64,000 nucleotides of DNA from Ovis canadensis. Its lineage: Eukaryota; Chordata; Mammalia; Artiodactyla; Bovidae. Position 1 is the first letter of the stretch, and each line of letters starts with the position of its first letter. Location of the stretch: positions 29,336,501-29,400,500 of the forward strand of contig NC_091245.1 in NCBI RefSeq assembly GCF_042477335.2, written 5' to 3'. Of the stretch, positions 23,416 to 54,720 are shown piece by piece. Below the pieces are notes generated by a model, which saw only the letters and a program-made list of their open reading frames with translations, was not told where the DNA came from and ran no database searches. Position numbers and translations under genes: made by a program.

Positions 23416-24762
23416 TTGGGGATGGTCTGTCTGCAGAGCCGCGGCTCTGGCCTCCGTGCTGGAGCGCTTGAAGACTGGCAGCTGAGGGTGGAGATGGAGA
23501 CTCCCAGATTTGCGCACACACACCATCCCAGCTTGAGCCCAGCCACAGGCTGGGCTATCATCTCCCCTACTCTGATGAGCTGATAAGGACAAGGTGAGCT
23601 TCAGTCCAGATGCCGCCCCAAAATCTAGCCCATAGTGCTTGGAGGGCAGAACCCCAAAGGTGTCCTCAAAGAGGGCATGCTGTGTGTCCAGTCTTGCCCA
23701 TTCAGGGAAATTGAGACCTGGGAAGTTTGCGAGGTGTTCACAACTCAGGCTGGTGAAGGAAGCCTGGCTCAATGGCTTGAGGAGTCTGAGAGTAAGAAGG
23801 TCAGTGGGAGAGAAAGAGCCTGGGGCCTCTTCTTCAAACACCCCAGAGTCTCCTGCTGGCACATGACCCTGACTGACCCCTAATTCATTATGGTGCCACA
23901 CCCTCATGGCAAGCCAGGACCTGTGGTCCCATTCTGCAGGTGGGGATATCAAGGTTCATAGAATCAAAGTACCCTGCTCAGGCTCACTCAATTAGAAAGA
24001 AGAGCGTGGGCTTGAACCCAGTTCTCCCAATGTTCAGACTACTCTTTTTCCCTTGCTTAATTCATGTCTTACTTTATCAGCTCTTTTCTCTCTAGTTCTT
24101 TTCTCTGCAAGTTACCAACTCGTCTGGCCTCCGTCTCCCAGATTTGGCTACACTCAACTGTAAGCATCTGGAAGTTAGGAATCTCCTCTGATCTGCTCTT
24201 CCCTGTATGCCTGGTGCCTAAAACTGTAATAGTCACAAGGCTGGAAATCAGTGGATGTCTGTTGGATTGTTGAAGGGGTTGTAATGGGACTACAATTTTT
24301 TATATTGATGCCAGTGGTCAGCACAGTCAATTTCTGGTGCCATGAAAGGACTCACTTGAGTGATTCATTATGCAAATATAAAGGTGAACAAGGGAAAGTG
24401 ATGTATTATAAATGTATTTTTTGTTCATTATTCGGTAACAAGATTGTTCCACTTCTTGATATATAGTGCTCTGGGGAGGACAAGAAAATTCTCATAAGGA
24501 TGCCAGAGATATTCTCATAGGAAAGCACTGGGAATCCAACCCCTGCTCACTGTGGTGTAAACCTGGAAAACTGTGGGTGGACTGGAGTAGCTCTCAGTAG
24601 ACTGGAGTATCTCTGAGTGAAGTCCAATAACAGGGGAAGGTCAGAGGGCACCAAAGAAAACTCATCTGGAGGAAAAGGATGGGCTGGTGAGCTAAGCTTG
24701 ACATTAAGGGTGAGGGCAGAGACACATGGGATTTCAATCAGCGTTTCAGGCCAGGATCACTA

Positions 24763-24998
24763 TGTATGCGTGCCTGCTAAGTCGCCTCAGTCATGTCTGA
24801 CTCTATGTGACGCTAAGGACTGTAGCCCATCAGGCTCCTCTGTCCATGGGATTCTCCAGGCAAAATACTGGAGTGGGTTGCCATGCCCTCCTCCAGGGGA
24901 TCTTCCCAACCCAGGGATTGAGCCCCACCCCCCAATCTGTTACAACCCCTGCACTGGCAGGCAGTCTCTTTACCACGAGCGCCACCTGGTAAGCCCGA
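24763..24998 (-). mobile_element. Bov-tA SINE, antisense
   Basis: CGTGCCTGCTAAGTCGCCTC to GCGCCACCTGGTAAGCCC. Confidence 0.92.
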
Positions 24999-25711
24999 AA
25001 GATCACTAAATATTTAGGGAAAGACACCAGCATGAAAGAGCCACCAGTCCTCAGTCTCCAGCCTCATTACTGAGTCCAGTGTGGGTGTCCACAGGCAGGG
25101 CTCTGTCCACCTGGCGGGACTGGCGTCTGTCAGGATGCACACAGCCCGTCTTCAACAATCCTCTCTGTTCCTGGAGTTTGGAGGCAGGACTGGCCTGCTT
25201 TAGACAAAGTCCTCGTGGTTCCTGGGTCAGTTCAGGAGAGTGGAGGCCCCTGGATGGATACTGAACTTCCCACTAACGAGGGCTTAGGACGAGCAATTAG
25301 TTGGAAAATTAGGAGGTGACTTATTTGCATCCTGAGATGGTGAAGTTCTCATACAAGTTACAAGTCAGTTTTATCAACTCTGTCACCAGTGACCACAACC
25401 GTATACACTGACAAACAACACACACAGGAGGGTTCTTTTCTATAGCAGAAAATCTTTAAAATTAATGACAATGAAAACAATTGCACACCTGTGCATGGCA
25501 TGCTATAGTTTACATAGCTCTTATCCATTTATGCTCTTCTCTGAGCCTCATGCCAAACCTGTACCAGATAAGTAGGATAGAGTCAAGGGCCCCAGGAAAC
25601 TGAGGCTCAGAGAGAAGGTAGTGACTTGCCCATGGTCACTAACAAGTCAATAAGAGCTGCTCTCACCCCTACTCTGGGGTCCCAGGGATGTCAGACGCCA
25701 GGTCCCCCCGC

Positions 25712-45738
<20,027 letters not shown>

Positions 45739-46009
45739 CTCCTCATCGGGTCCCTGCAGGTCTGCAGAGCTTGGGGCAGGCCAGGACTTGAGGGTCTGAA
45801 GCAGGGGAAAGAGAGGTGAGGCTGCAAGGGCCTCCAAGTTAACGGTGGTGTGAATAATTCATCGGGCCCTCGAATTAGTAAGCTGATCCCCTGTGCTTCC
45901 TTCACTCCACCCTAAGGTGACGGATATAGTGTCACCAGGTTGACACTTCTGAGATCTGCACTGGCCACACTGGATGGGGAGAGGGCTGGGAGAGAATCTG
46001 GTGGTGGAG

Positions 46010-46215
46010 AAAGAGCACGGGTCTGGGGGCTAGGCAGATCTGGGATCGTCCTGGGTCAGCCTCCAACTTGCCAGGTGACCTTGAACAAAGTCATCCAACC
46101 CCTCTAGGTCTTGATCTGACGCCTATATCTGGTGGGGCCACTCAGCCCTGCCTATAGGGCTATTGTGGAAAAAAAATGTGGTAACACATGCTAAAAAACA
46201 CAGTTGGCGCTTGCT
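46010..46215 (+). mobile_element. MIR SINE
   Basis: CAGGTGACCTTGAACAAAGT in MIR context. Confidence 0.6.
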
Positions 46216-46337
46216 ACAGGTTTCCCCATCGCCTATCCAGGTGGGAGGGGACAAGGATCCCTGAGACATGCATAGATGAGCTCAGAGGGAGAGTGAAGGG
46301 AAGAACGTAGCAGGAATAACAGAATGGGAAAACACTA

Positions 46338-46563
46338 CGGGACAGCTCCCAGTGGCACTGGGGCTAAAGAACCTGCCTGCCATGCAGGAGACTAGAGGCG
46401 GGGGTTCGATCCTTGGGTCGGGAAGGTCCCCTGGAGGAGGGCATGGCAACCCACTCCAGTATTCCTGCCTGGAGAATCCCATGGAAAGAGAACCCCGGCG
46501 GACTACAGTTCATAGGGTCGCACAGAGTTGGACATGATTGAAGTGACAGCATGCACGTAGCAG
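46338..46563 (+). mobile_element. Bov-tA SINE
   Basis: AGCTCCCAGTGGCACTGGGG to ACATGATTGAAGTGACAGCA. Confidence 0.92.
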
Positions 46564-46611
46564 GCACAATACAGTCATGGATTGCATGGCCAAGACTATT
46601 AAGTGGTCACC

Positions 46612-46685
46612 TTGTTGCTGCTGCTGCTGCCGCTAAGTCACTTCAGCCGTGCCCGACTCTGTGCGACCCCATAGACGGCAGCCAA
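46612..46685 (-). mobile_element. BovA fragment with (TGC)n, antisense
   Basis: TTGCTGCTGCTGCTGCCGCT then AAGTCACTTCAGCCGTGCCC. Confidence 0.85.
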
Positions 46686-46689
46686 CCTT

Positions 46690-47580
46690 GTTATTGATCC
46701 ACAAACCTGGCTCAAACAGCACCATGTACCAGGCCCTGTGCTAGGATCTGGGCTGTGGCAATGCCCTCAGGGGTTCCATGTCCAACAGGAAGTAGGATCT
46801 TTCAGTTTACTCTAGGAGACTATTTGGTTCAGCCAGGCCCCAGGCTCATTCCCTAAGCTCTTTCTCTGTGCAGAGCCTGTGCCAAGCCCGGGGCATCTGA
46901 GGTAAACATGGCCCATGCCTGCCTCCCAGTGAGGAGCCCGGGCTCTGCCGTGGCAGACATGGTCTGAATCCCGGCTCTACCCCTCACTGCTGGGCTGTGG
47001 GGCCCCCCTGAAGCTGGGCCTCCTGGACCACGAAGGAGAGCTTATAGTGCCTGCAGTGAGAGGATGAGATGAGATGATCGTCAGTGCCTGGCTCAGCACA
47101 CAGGAGCGAGGAGGGTTTTGCTGCCCTCTGAGGAGCTCAGACGTCCATCTGCCAGACCACGTGTTGCCTCAGAACCATCCTTTTGTCAGGAGGTCCCCAG
47201 GGGGCCCTCCGCTGCCAGCACGGGAGGGAGGCCGCCTGGAAGGTATTCAGCCAAGAGCATTAGGAATGCTCAGGCCTGAGGGACTGGCTTATGTGTGGGG
47301 CCTGATTGGCACGAAGAGAACGGTGCTATGTCCTAGACAGTCCGAGGGGAATGGAGCTGCCACCCTGCCGAGGTCACTGGGGAGTGCTATACCTCCCATG
47401 GGACTGTCCCCCTGGGTACCCGGGGCCTTGCAGCACCTCTCTGGGAAGATTCCCACGGCGGAACCCTGAGGACCCACCTCAAACTTCCAGGGGGTGTCTT
47501 GGCGTGGAGAGGACGCCCCTTCCTGCCACCGGCTCTGCAGCCCCTTGGAGCCAGTGGGCGTGGAGCTGTCCCTGAGGGTC
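46690..47580. other. Unassigned unique sequence
   Basis: GC-rich; no exon, recent repeat or RNA gene recognised. Confidence 0.4.
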
Positions 47581-48200
47581 GCTGTGAGTATGTCCAGTGG
47601 GGGGCTCTGCCGTGCTGCTTCTATCACCGCACAGTCCACCTCTGGGTGCATCTGTGTCGCCATCTGCTCAGACTGTTTCCTCGGGCTCACGAACTCACCT
47701 AGTGTCTGGGCACTGGGCACCATGTGTGTTGGTCTCTCTCCGGGTGACTGTCCACTGCTGAGTGTGAAAATGCCCTTTGTGACGACACCCAGTGCTGCGC
47801 ACTCACACCTGCTCCTTTGCGCACGTCTCTGTGTACACTTGAACTGCACACACCCGTGTAGGCACGTGTCTTTCGCTATGACTGTGGTTACCCTCCTAGA
47901 CCTGCATATACCCAGCGCTCTCCCTGGATGCATACACGTTTCCGAGGGAACGCCCCTCACTGGGTGCGTACGTGTGTCTTGAGTGCAAATGTCACAGCTG
48001 TGGGTGTGTGTGACAGTCTCAGGGGACTCTTCACAGATACACACTTTGTAAGTGCACGGCTCTTTTCGTGGGTACACAGCTATCTGCTAGTGCGCAGGTC
48101 AGTGTGTTAGTATAAACCTGTCCCTCTGGGTGTGCACCCAGCTCTGAGTACATTCGCTCCCACGGATCTGGTGTGCCTGTCTATGTCTGGGGCTCCTCTC
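47580..48200. repeat. Degenerate GT/CA-rich block keeping CpG sites
   Basis: Recurring phrases such as TGGGTGCATC, TGGGTGCGTACGTGTG, GTGGGTACACAGC and TGGGTGTGCACCCAG spaced about 40-100 bases apart suggest a decayed tandem repeat. A 262-codon minus-strand open stretch (47289-48077) covers much of it but shows no protein family. Confidence 0.45.
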
Positions 48201-49280
48201 TAAGCCTGTTTTGTTTTCAAGCCTGAGTCTGCCCCTCCAGCCCGGGAACAGGGACGGAGCCCACAGGATAGCAAGAGTGCTGCCTTATGCCTCCCTTTCC
48301 CAGAGGTCTGGGCAGACAAAGGAGGCTGCGGCAGAGGGCAGAGAGGAGGTGCCCGCCCTGGGATTCCTGACTGGGCCCTGGGGAGCCACATCTTTCTCTT
48401 GACTGGGACCCTGAGGACTCAGGGGAGCTTCCCAGGAGTCTGGGGACCCGGGGGGCAGGGGTCGGGAGGTAAGGACATTCGGGGCACACCCACTCCTTTG
48501 CTCCTGATGTCACACCCCAGACTTCCTCTGCTGGGTCTGACTGAAAGCCACAGGTCAGCATAGTGTGAGCGAGTGTGTAAGATGCCAGAGGGGAAGGAGA
48601 AAGGGGCCGGAATGCAGAGAACTCAGGAGGAAGGCGGAAAGCTGAAAGCAGGGAGGCACGAGGAGGCAGGCCCCTGCAGAGCTGGGGCTGGTGGGGAGCT
48701 GGAGTGGGGTCCCGGGATAGCAGAAGGGGACCCCTGGGGACTTGCTGGCTTCCCACACCCCTGGGAGCCACACACCAGCCCAAGGCTGGGACTTGGCCAA
48801 GAGGAGGAAGACACAGCCCCGCCTCCTCTCCTTGTGACTCTGCTTTCTCTCACAGTCTTGCTGACCTGGCCTCATTCCCAAAGGCTGAGTGCAAGGGCCA
48901 CAGCCCAGGAATGACATCACAGAAGACCAGATACACCAAGGATGAGGTTTCTGGGGAGACCGTGGACAAGGGTGTGACCTTCTCAGCTTCCAAATCCGTA
49001 GCTTCTGGGAGGAAAGTGGGTAGGGGGCCTAGATTGCCGCCTTTTGTGGGGCCCACCCAGCTCTGGGCTCTTCCTGCCTGGGAGGGATACTGACCCACAT
49101 TGTAGACAGGAAGCCAGGGCCCAGCCCGGATGGGGTCTGCCTGGAGCTGGGACTGTGCAGTGTGGGCACCCCCAATCCTGGGACACCCAGAGGTCTAGGG
49201 GACCAGGCAGAGAGTGCCCCCCACTCTGGGGGCTGCTCGCCCTCAGTGGTGCTGGGTCACTGCTGTTATGCTTGGTTTGG
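48200..49280. other. Unassigned GC-rich unique sequence
   Basis: Open frames overlap on both strands without family features; no splice-flanked candidate was convincing. Confidence 0.4.
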
Positions 49281-49284
49281 TGGA

Positions 49285-49500
49285 AAGAGTGACAGGTTTG
49301 GGTTTGAAACTCCCTGGATTTGGACCCATGTTTCCCATCTGACAGCCTGTGTAACTTTGGGCAAGTCACTCACTTCCCCACCCCCGACCACCGAGCCTCA
49401 GTTTCCACATGTGCCAAGGGGGTTCTAATCCTGCCCGACCTCCCTGGGCTGCTGTGAAGACCACACGTAAGATGCAAGAGGGCTTTGTAAACTGTGAAGG
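49285..49500 (+). mobile_element. MIR SINE
   Basis: ACTTTGGGCAAGTCACTCAC and CTCAGTTTCCACATGTGCC. Confidence 0.72.
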
Positions 49501-49681
49501 GCTGTGCACAGCAAGGGCAGCATGTTTCCGGGTGGATGAATGATAACTGGAGCCACCAGGCCTTGAGCTGGGCACTGGGTTGAGCACTTTACATGGGTCT
49601 ATTCTATTCTATTCATGTAAATTCATGCATTTGAACAAAGTTAAAAATCTTTATAACAACCTCACAAAGTATGAAGACTAA

Positions 49682-49802
49682 ATGGCAACCCACTCCAGTA
49701 GTCTTGCCTGGAGAATCCCATGGGCGGAGGAGCCTGGTGGGCTACAGTCCATGGGTTGCAAAGAGTCGGACACGACTGAGCGACTTCACTTTCACTTTCA
49801 AT
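49682..49802 (+). mobile_element. BovA SINE 3' part
   Basis: ATGGCAACCCACTCCAGTAG to ACACGACTGAGCGACTTCAC. Confidence 0.93.
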
Positions 49803-50086
49803 CAGGGCTCAGAGAGAATTGCTTGTATTTGTTCACTCATTCAACAATCGCTTATTGAGCACCTACTAGGTGCTAGGCCAAGGCACCCTAGTTTATGCAC
49901 TTCATCCCACTAAATTCTCACAGTTCAGTGAGGAGGTATTAGTGTCCCCATTTCCAAACACCCCTTAGCAGGGCAGTATTGCTGTTTACTGTCTGTCTTG
50001 CCACCAGCACACGATCACCGGGAGTGGCAGAGATCTGTGTTTTTCAGCCCATTGCAGATTAAGTGCTCGGTAAACATCAGCTGAAG

Positions 50087-50310
50087 GGCTTCCATGTGGC
50101 TCAGTCAGTAAAGAATCTGCTTGTAATGCAGGAAATGCGGGTTTGATCCCTGGGTCGGGAAGAGCCCCTATAGAAGAACATGGCAACCCACTCCAGTATT
50201 CTTGCCTGGGAAATCCCATGGACAGAGGAGCCTGGTGGGCTACAGCCCATAAAGTCACAAAGCCTCGGACACGACTGTAGTGACTGAGCACGTGTGCACA
50301 TAAACGTGAG
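50087..50310 (+). mobile_element. Bov-tA SINE
   Basis: GGGCTTCCATGTGGCTCAGT to GGACACGACTGTAGTGACTG. Confidence 0.93.
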
Positions 50311-50640
50311 CTGAGACAAGAAAAGCAAGCCCTGCTAGCTCACACATGGAGAAACTGAAGTTCAGAGAAGAAATTGCCCAAGATGACTCAGCCAAGAAAT
50401 GGTGGTGCTGAGACTTCAGCTTACATCTGATTAGTTCAAAAGGCCGTTCTTACCGTGACACTGATTCTACCCACAAGGAAGGGCACTTGTAGGGAGGAAG
50501 AAGAGGTCTGAGCTCAATGCACACTGGGGACAGAGGGCTGTAGATGCCTGGAATGGCAGAGCTGGGGGCCAAAGTTACTCTTGCCTTCTTCACTGGGAAC
50601 CCTGGTCCCTCCTGCCTCCCACTGCCCAGCTGTGTTTCAG

Positions 50641-50795
50641 GTCCCTGGCCATCCTGGTCAGGGGAGCAGCCCTCCCTCATCAGGTCCTCCATCAAGAAAG
50701 GCGGCCAGCCAAGCTTCAGAGAGTCCAGCGCAGGAGCTGCCAGGCTCAGCTTCCAAGGCCTCCTGGCTGTTCGCAGGCTAACTCAGGAGTTCAAG
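50641..50795 (+). pseudogene. Possible N-terminal exon of the Tctex1-like gene
   Basis: A well-formed acceptor (pyrimidine-rich, GTTTCAG) and donor (TTCAAG|GTGAGA) flank an open frame rich in Ser, Arg and Lys ending LSFQGLLAVRRLTQEFK. Such basic, serine-rich N-termini occur in the longer Tctex1 family members. The donor is phase 0, compatible with the exon starting at 52686. It could instead be a chance open stretch. Confidence 0.35.
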
Positions 50796-51164
50796 GTGAG
50801 AGGGAATGGCTCCAACTGGAGGAAGGGGTGGGAGCAGGGCCTTGGGCCATCAGAGCTGGGGAGGGGACTTCAAAGAGCAAGTTCAATCCCCTCATACCCA
50901 TTTTCTGGCTGTGGAAACTGAGGCCTGAAAGACAGAAAGACAAGATAGAGCCCAGCACTTGCTGAGTGTCCACTCTGTACCAGGCAGTGTGCCAAGCTCT
51001 TTCACATTTGTTATAATGGCATCTGCTCCCAACTCCCTACCCTAGAGATTGTGGACACCCCCAAAGTCAGTGTCCTCAAGGACCCACCCTGCACACAGGT
51101 GGGTGTCCAGGAATGTTTGCTGAACACATGAATGAAGGAGTTAATTAGTGATGTAGGAAGCATT

Positions 51165-51417
51165 TCGGAGAAGGCAATGGCATCCCACTCCAGTACTCTT
51201 GCCTGGAAAATCCCATGGACAGAGGAGCCTGGAAGCCTGCAGTCCATGGAGTCGCTGAGGATCGGACACAACTGAGTGACTTCACTTTCACTTTCATGCA
51301 TTGGAGAAGGAAATGGCAACCCACTCCAGTGTTCTTGCCTGGAGAATCCCAGGGACGGGGGAGCCTGGTGGGCTGTCATCTCTGGGGTCGCACAGAGTCA
51401 GACACGACTGAAGCGAC

Positions 51418-51448
<31 letters not shown>
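51165..51448 (+). mobile_element. Two adjacent BovA SINE copies ending in (GCA)10
   Basis: The first runs GAGAAGGCAATGGCATCCCA to TTTCACTTTCATGCA, the second GGAGAAGGAAATGGCAACCC to CACGACTGAAGCGACGCA. Ten GCA units close the second copy (51418-51448). Confidence 0.94.
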
Positions 51449-51450
<2 letters not shown>

Positions 51451-52077
51451 AGCATTTTGCCATTGAGGAAACTGAGGGTCAGAAAGGAGGGAATTGACAA
51501 CAGCCTCAAATGCAGCTGAAAAATGATCTCTGGATGCCAGGGACCTTGTAGAGCCCATAGGGTGCAGGTGGGGCAGGTACCAGACGGCAGCAAACTGGGG
51601 AGTGATGGGAGACGAGGAAGGTTAAGGAGAGGCTGAAAACGTGAGTCAGAGAGACAGAGACCGAGAGAGCGAGGGAGAGAGTATTCTCTGGACTAACGGG
51701 GAGGCAAGGCAGGCTGCTGCTTTACTAACGTGGGTGTGGTGGAAGGGTGCAGGGGACTTGGATAGGCTTCAGGTCTGGTTGGGTGGAGCCAGTAGGGACG
51801 TTCTGGAGATTTTTCTGGAACCACTGAGCAGGTCTCTTAGTAGAGACCCCCTCCTGCTCTCAGAGGAGAAAAGAAAGGAACACTCAGAGACCTGACTGTG
51901 GGCCAAGCCCAGTGCTGGGTGCTGGGGCAATTCCTTTACTCCTCAAAGCAGCCCCGGGAGGAAATGAGATCCCATCTTCATTTTACAGAAGAGCAGTGGC
52001 TAGCCCAAGGTCGTGTGGCACCCACCAGCTCATCCAACAAATGCCGCTTCAACACTGCCTGTCTAGATGCTGTGCTG

Positions 52078-52103
52078 GTGGGGTGGTGGGGTGGTGGGGG
52101 CCG
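52078..52103 (+). repeat. G-rich GGTGGGGTGGTGGGG tract
   Basis: Repeats of GGTGGGGT give four or more GGGG/GG runs within 26 bases, a possible G-quadruplex. Confidence 0.85.
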
Positions 52104-52685
52104 GCACACTACAGAGGCTGCCCTCAGGCCACATCACTTCCTCTGCCAGCTGTTCTACCCGGAGAGCATCCATTCCTTTGCCTATAAAACAGGAAAGCTC
52201 CAGCTGTCAAGATTGTGAGAATTAAGTGAGAGTCTAGTGGACACTGTTGATTGCCACTTCTGTCACCCCAGCCCAGCTGGAGGGACACACACTGGGCTTC
52301 CTGCATCTCCCTGCCTGAGGGCTGCCAGGCTGAGCCCACTCCCGGGAGGCCACAAGTGCTAGGAGCTGGTGCCCTAGGAACAAGCCTCAGCCCTTAGAGA
52401 GACACTAGGTGCTGGCAGATAAGCTCCCCAGTTCCCTCTCCCCCGGAGTGGATAGTGCTGAGTGCCTTCTGCAGTTGCTGGTGGGACCCCCAAGGATGGG
52501 CCCCAGCTGTGCAGGAGGAAGCCTGCCCGTTAACACGTGTGCTGGCTCTCCTCGCCCTCCCTCGCCATGCTCCCCTAAGTGCCCTCCCATTAAACTTCTT
52601 GCACCCGCATCCTCATTCAGAGCCTGCTTTGGGGCAAACGCAGCCCGAAACAGTGACTAAAACTCGGCGCTCAGGAGACCTTCAG

Positions 52686-52800
52686 CAAGCGTTGCTTCCC
52701 TCCAGGCTCATTCTCACTTTTCCAGAATCGGACGTCTTCGAGAACACAGTCATGGCTCCAGTCGGACTGCCACTGGCCTGTCAGCATCATCCAGGAGCAG
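52686..52800 (+). pseudogene. Possible upstream exon of the Tctex1-like gene
   Basis: The frame ends PESDVFENT... and then a donor GAGCAG|GTGTGG. An ENT(Y) motif opens Tctex1 domains in relatives. From 52686 the exon would be phase 0 in and phase 1 out, matching the exons on both sides; a shorter start at 52726 after TTTTCCAG is also possible. Assignment is by position, phase and one short motif. Confidence 0.4.
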
Positions 52801-53066
52801 GTGTGGGCCAGGGCCTTGGGGTCGCAGGGAGCTGGAGGGGAGTTGGGGCCCTGGGCGTTAGGGCACCTATCACAGGCTGAGCCCCTTGGAAGCTCAGGAC
52901 TATAGAGTTGTACTTTATGTTCCTGGGTCCTTATGTTCCATGGTCTGTCCATCCCTCTGCTCCGACTCAGGGTCTGTGCTCAACATGTTAGGCTTTGAGC
53001 CCCAACTCTATATGTTCCCTGTTGCAAACACTCCCGACCATCACCCCCCTCCTCCCCTCCCTCCAG

Positions 53067-53411
53067 GTGCCCCTGGGGGCAGCCAGGTTGCAGGTGACAT
53101 TCCCCTGGGTCTGGCGCGGGAGCTGATGCAGGCTCACCTGCCCTGCAAGCTGGCTGGTGTGGCCTACCATCCGGCCCTGTGTGCCCACCTGGCCGCCATG
53201 CTGAGTGCCGAGATCCGGGACCTGGTCAGGGCTGTCACCCTACCCCACTACAGGCTGGTGTGCTCCATCGGCATTGGGGGCAAGGGGCAGGTCAGCGTGG
53301 TGGTCTCCAGCAGGTGCCTGCAGGACCCACATGCAGACAGCTTTGCCACCCCTCTATGTGAACCCCATGCTCTTCTGCATGGCGCTGGTACACACAATCT
53401 ATTTGGAGTGA
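53067..53411 (+). pseudogene. Tctex1-type dynein light chain-like exon with a frameshift
   Basis: The frame from 53067 encodes a typical Tctex1 C-terminal fold: an ARELMQ helix, YHPALCAHLAAMLSAEIRD helix, the PHYRLVCSIGIG strand, VVVSSRC and DPHADSFA. After SFA the frame breaks by one base in a C-rich run near 53345-53354, and the family's final strands continue in another frame (YVNPMLF, then VHTIYLE and TGA at 53409-53411). The start follows a strong polypyrimidine tract and CCAG. Tctex1 proteins are dynein light chains or cilium-linked relatives. The frameshift and the duplicated end suggest a pseudogene; a sequence error in the C run is the alternative. I cannot assign it to a named DYNLT gene. 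Confidence 0.75.
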
Positions 53412-53643
53412 GTCAAGCCAGGGTTCGATTCCTAGGTTGGGAAGATCCTCTGGAGAAGGGAATGGCAATCCACTTCAGTATTCTTGCCTGGAGAATCCCA
53501 TGGACAGAGGAGCCTGGTGGGTTACAGTTCGTGGGGTTGCAGAGTCAGACACGACTGAGTGACTAACACACACACACACACTGCGTGAACCCCACGCTCT
53601 TCTGGGTGGCGCTGGTACACGCCATCTATTTGGAGTGAGTCAA
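53354..53643 (+). repeat. 63-bp duplicated exon end flanking a BovA SINE
   Basis: 53354-53416 and 53581-53643 are the same 63 bases with about 7 differences. Each copy contains the last codons of the Tctex1-like frame, the stop and GTGAGTCAA. A BovA fragment with an (AC)n tail fills the space between them. Normal SINE target duplications are about 7-20 bases. Confidence 0.9.
53417..53580 (+). mobile_element. BovA-type SINE fragment with (AC)n tail
   Basis: Starts inside the tRNA-related part (GGTTCGATTCCTAGGTTGGG), runs through GACAGAGGAGCCTGG and ends GACACGACTGAGTGAC plus (AC)8. The first ~45 bases of the full element are missing. Confidence 0.88.
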
Positions 53644-54214
53644 ACAGATGAGGGGTCCAGGACTTGTGAAGGGCTCTGGACTCAAGCCTCACAGGGAAGA
53701 CTCAGCCCCCAGCCCATCGGTCAGTGACCTGGGAAAGCAGACCCACCCACGCGAGGCAGGCTGCTTCCACAGCTCTTGGCTAAAAGAAAATGAGCACCGT
53801 GCCTCTACATGGCCCCTCCTCAGGCCACCCAGACCACACACACTGCTGATTCCTTTGCCTCTGGCTGGAATTATGTTAGCCATGTGCGGCTCCCGGAGGG
53901 CTGTACAGATCAGAAGCTCTGAGGGGCAGCTATCTATGTCTTTGATTAATAAAAAATGGGAAATAGATTAATAATGACTTAATACATGCAATTTGGGATC
54001 AAAATCTTCCAAAGCATGGGGAAAATAATAAAAAGGGGAGTTCCTAAAACTGAAAAGTTTGAGAATAAGTGCTGTTGTCCAGAGGCCAGCATGAGCCAGG
54101 TGCTGCTGGGGAGGGCCTCTGGGAAGAAGAAAGGCAGGGGACTGGTTCTCACACCCGCTCTGGACCACGAGCTGCGCTTGGGAGTCACATGTGTTTCCCT
54201 CATCTTCACAAGGC

Positions 54215-54320
54215 CCTGGGAAACCACGGTACCATCCCCACTTTACAGGTGAGTAAACTGAGGCCCAGACAGGACAAGTTACTTGCCCTGGATACTTGCA
54301 GAATCAGTAAGAGATCTGAA
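54215..54320 (-). mobile_element. MIR SINE fragment, antisense
   Basis: ACAGGTGAGTAAACTGAGGC and GACAAGTTACTTGCCCTGG. Confidence 0.65.
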
Positions 54321-54360
54321 CCTTGTTCTGCCTCACTTAAAAAGGAAAACAAAATACAGT

Positions 54361-54390
54361 AAAAAAAAAAAAAGGGGGGGGGGCGCGGGG
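54361..54390 (+). repeat. A13-G10 homopolymer junction
   Basis: Thirteen A then ten G, followed by CGCGGGG. Confidence 0.95.
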
Positions 54391-54523
54391 AAAGAGTCCC
54401 AAACTGTGATGCCTGGAAAGTCACTCTGGTTTGAGTTTACGAGGAAAGGAGGGACAAGTGGAGGGGCATGTAAGTGGGCGCTGGGCACTGTTTACACTAT
54501 TTACTGTTGTATCTAGACCAGGG

Positions 54524-54720
54524 CTTCCCTTGTGGCTCAGCTAGTAAAGAATCCGCCTGCAATGCCGGAGACCTGGGTTTGATCCCTGGGTTGGGAAGAT
54601 CCCCTGGAGAAGGGAAAGGCTACCCACTCCAGTATTGTGGCCTGAGAATTCCATGGGCTGTATAGTCCATGGGGTCGCAAAGAGTTGGACACGACTGAAC
54701 GACTTTCGCTTTCACTTCAC
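54524..54720 (+). mobile_element. Bov-tA SINE
   Basis: GGGCTTCCCTTGTGGCTCAG to GGACACGACTGAACGACTTT. Confidence 0.94.

Noticed and set aside
47289-48077. 262-codon minus-strand open frame
   Set aside because: No domain, splice edges or biased composition; GC-rich, repeat-like sequence readily gives such stretches.
48217-49100. Overlapping GC-rich frames as a candidate gene upstream of CDCP2
   Set aside because: No consistent splice-flanked exon, signal or family motif on either strand.
52886-53566. Single 226-codon frame covering the Tctex1-like part
   Set aside because: Its first ~60 codons are intron-like and its end runs into a BovA SINE after the frameshift; the spliced, broken model fits better.
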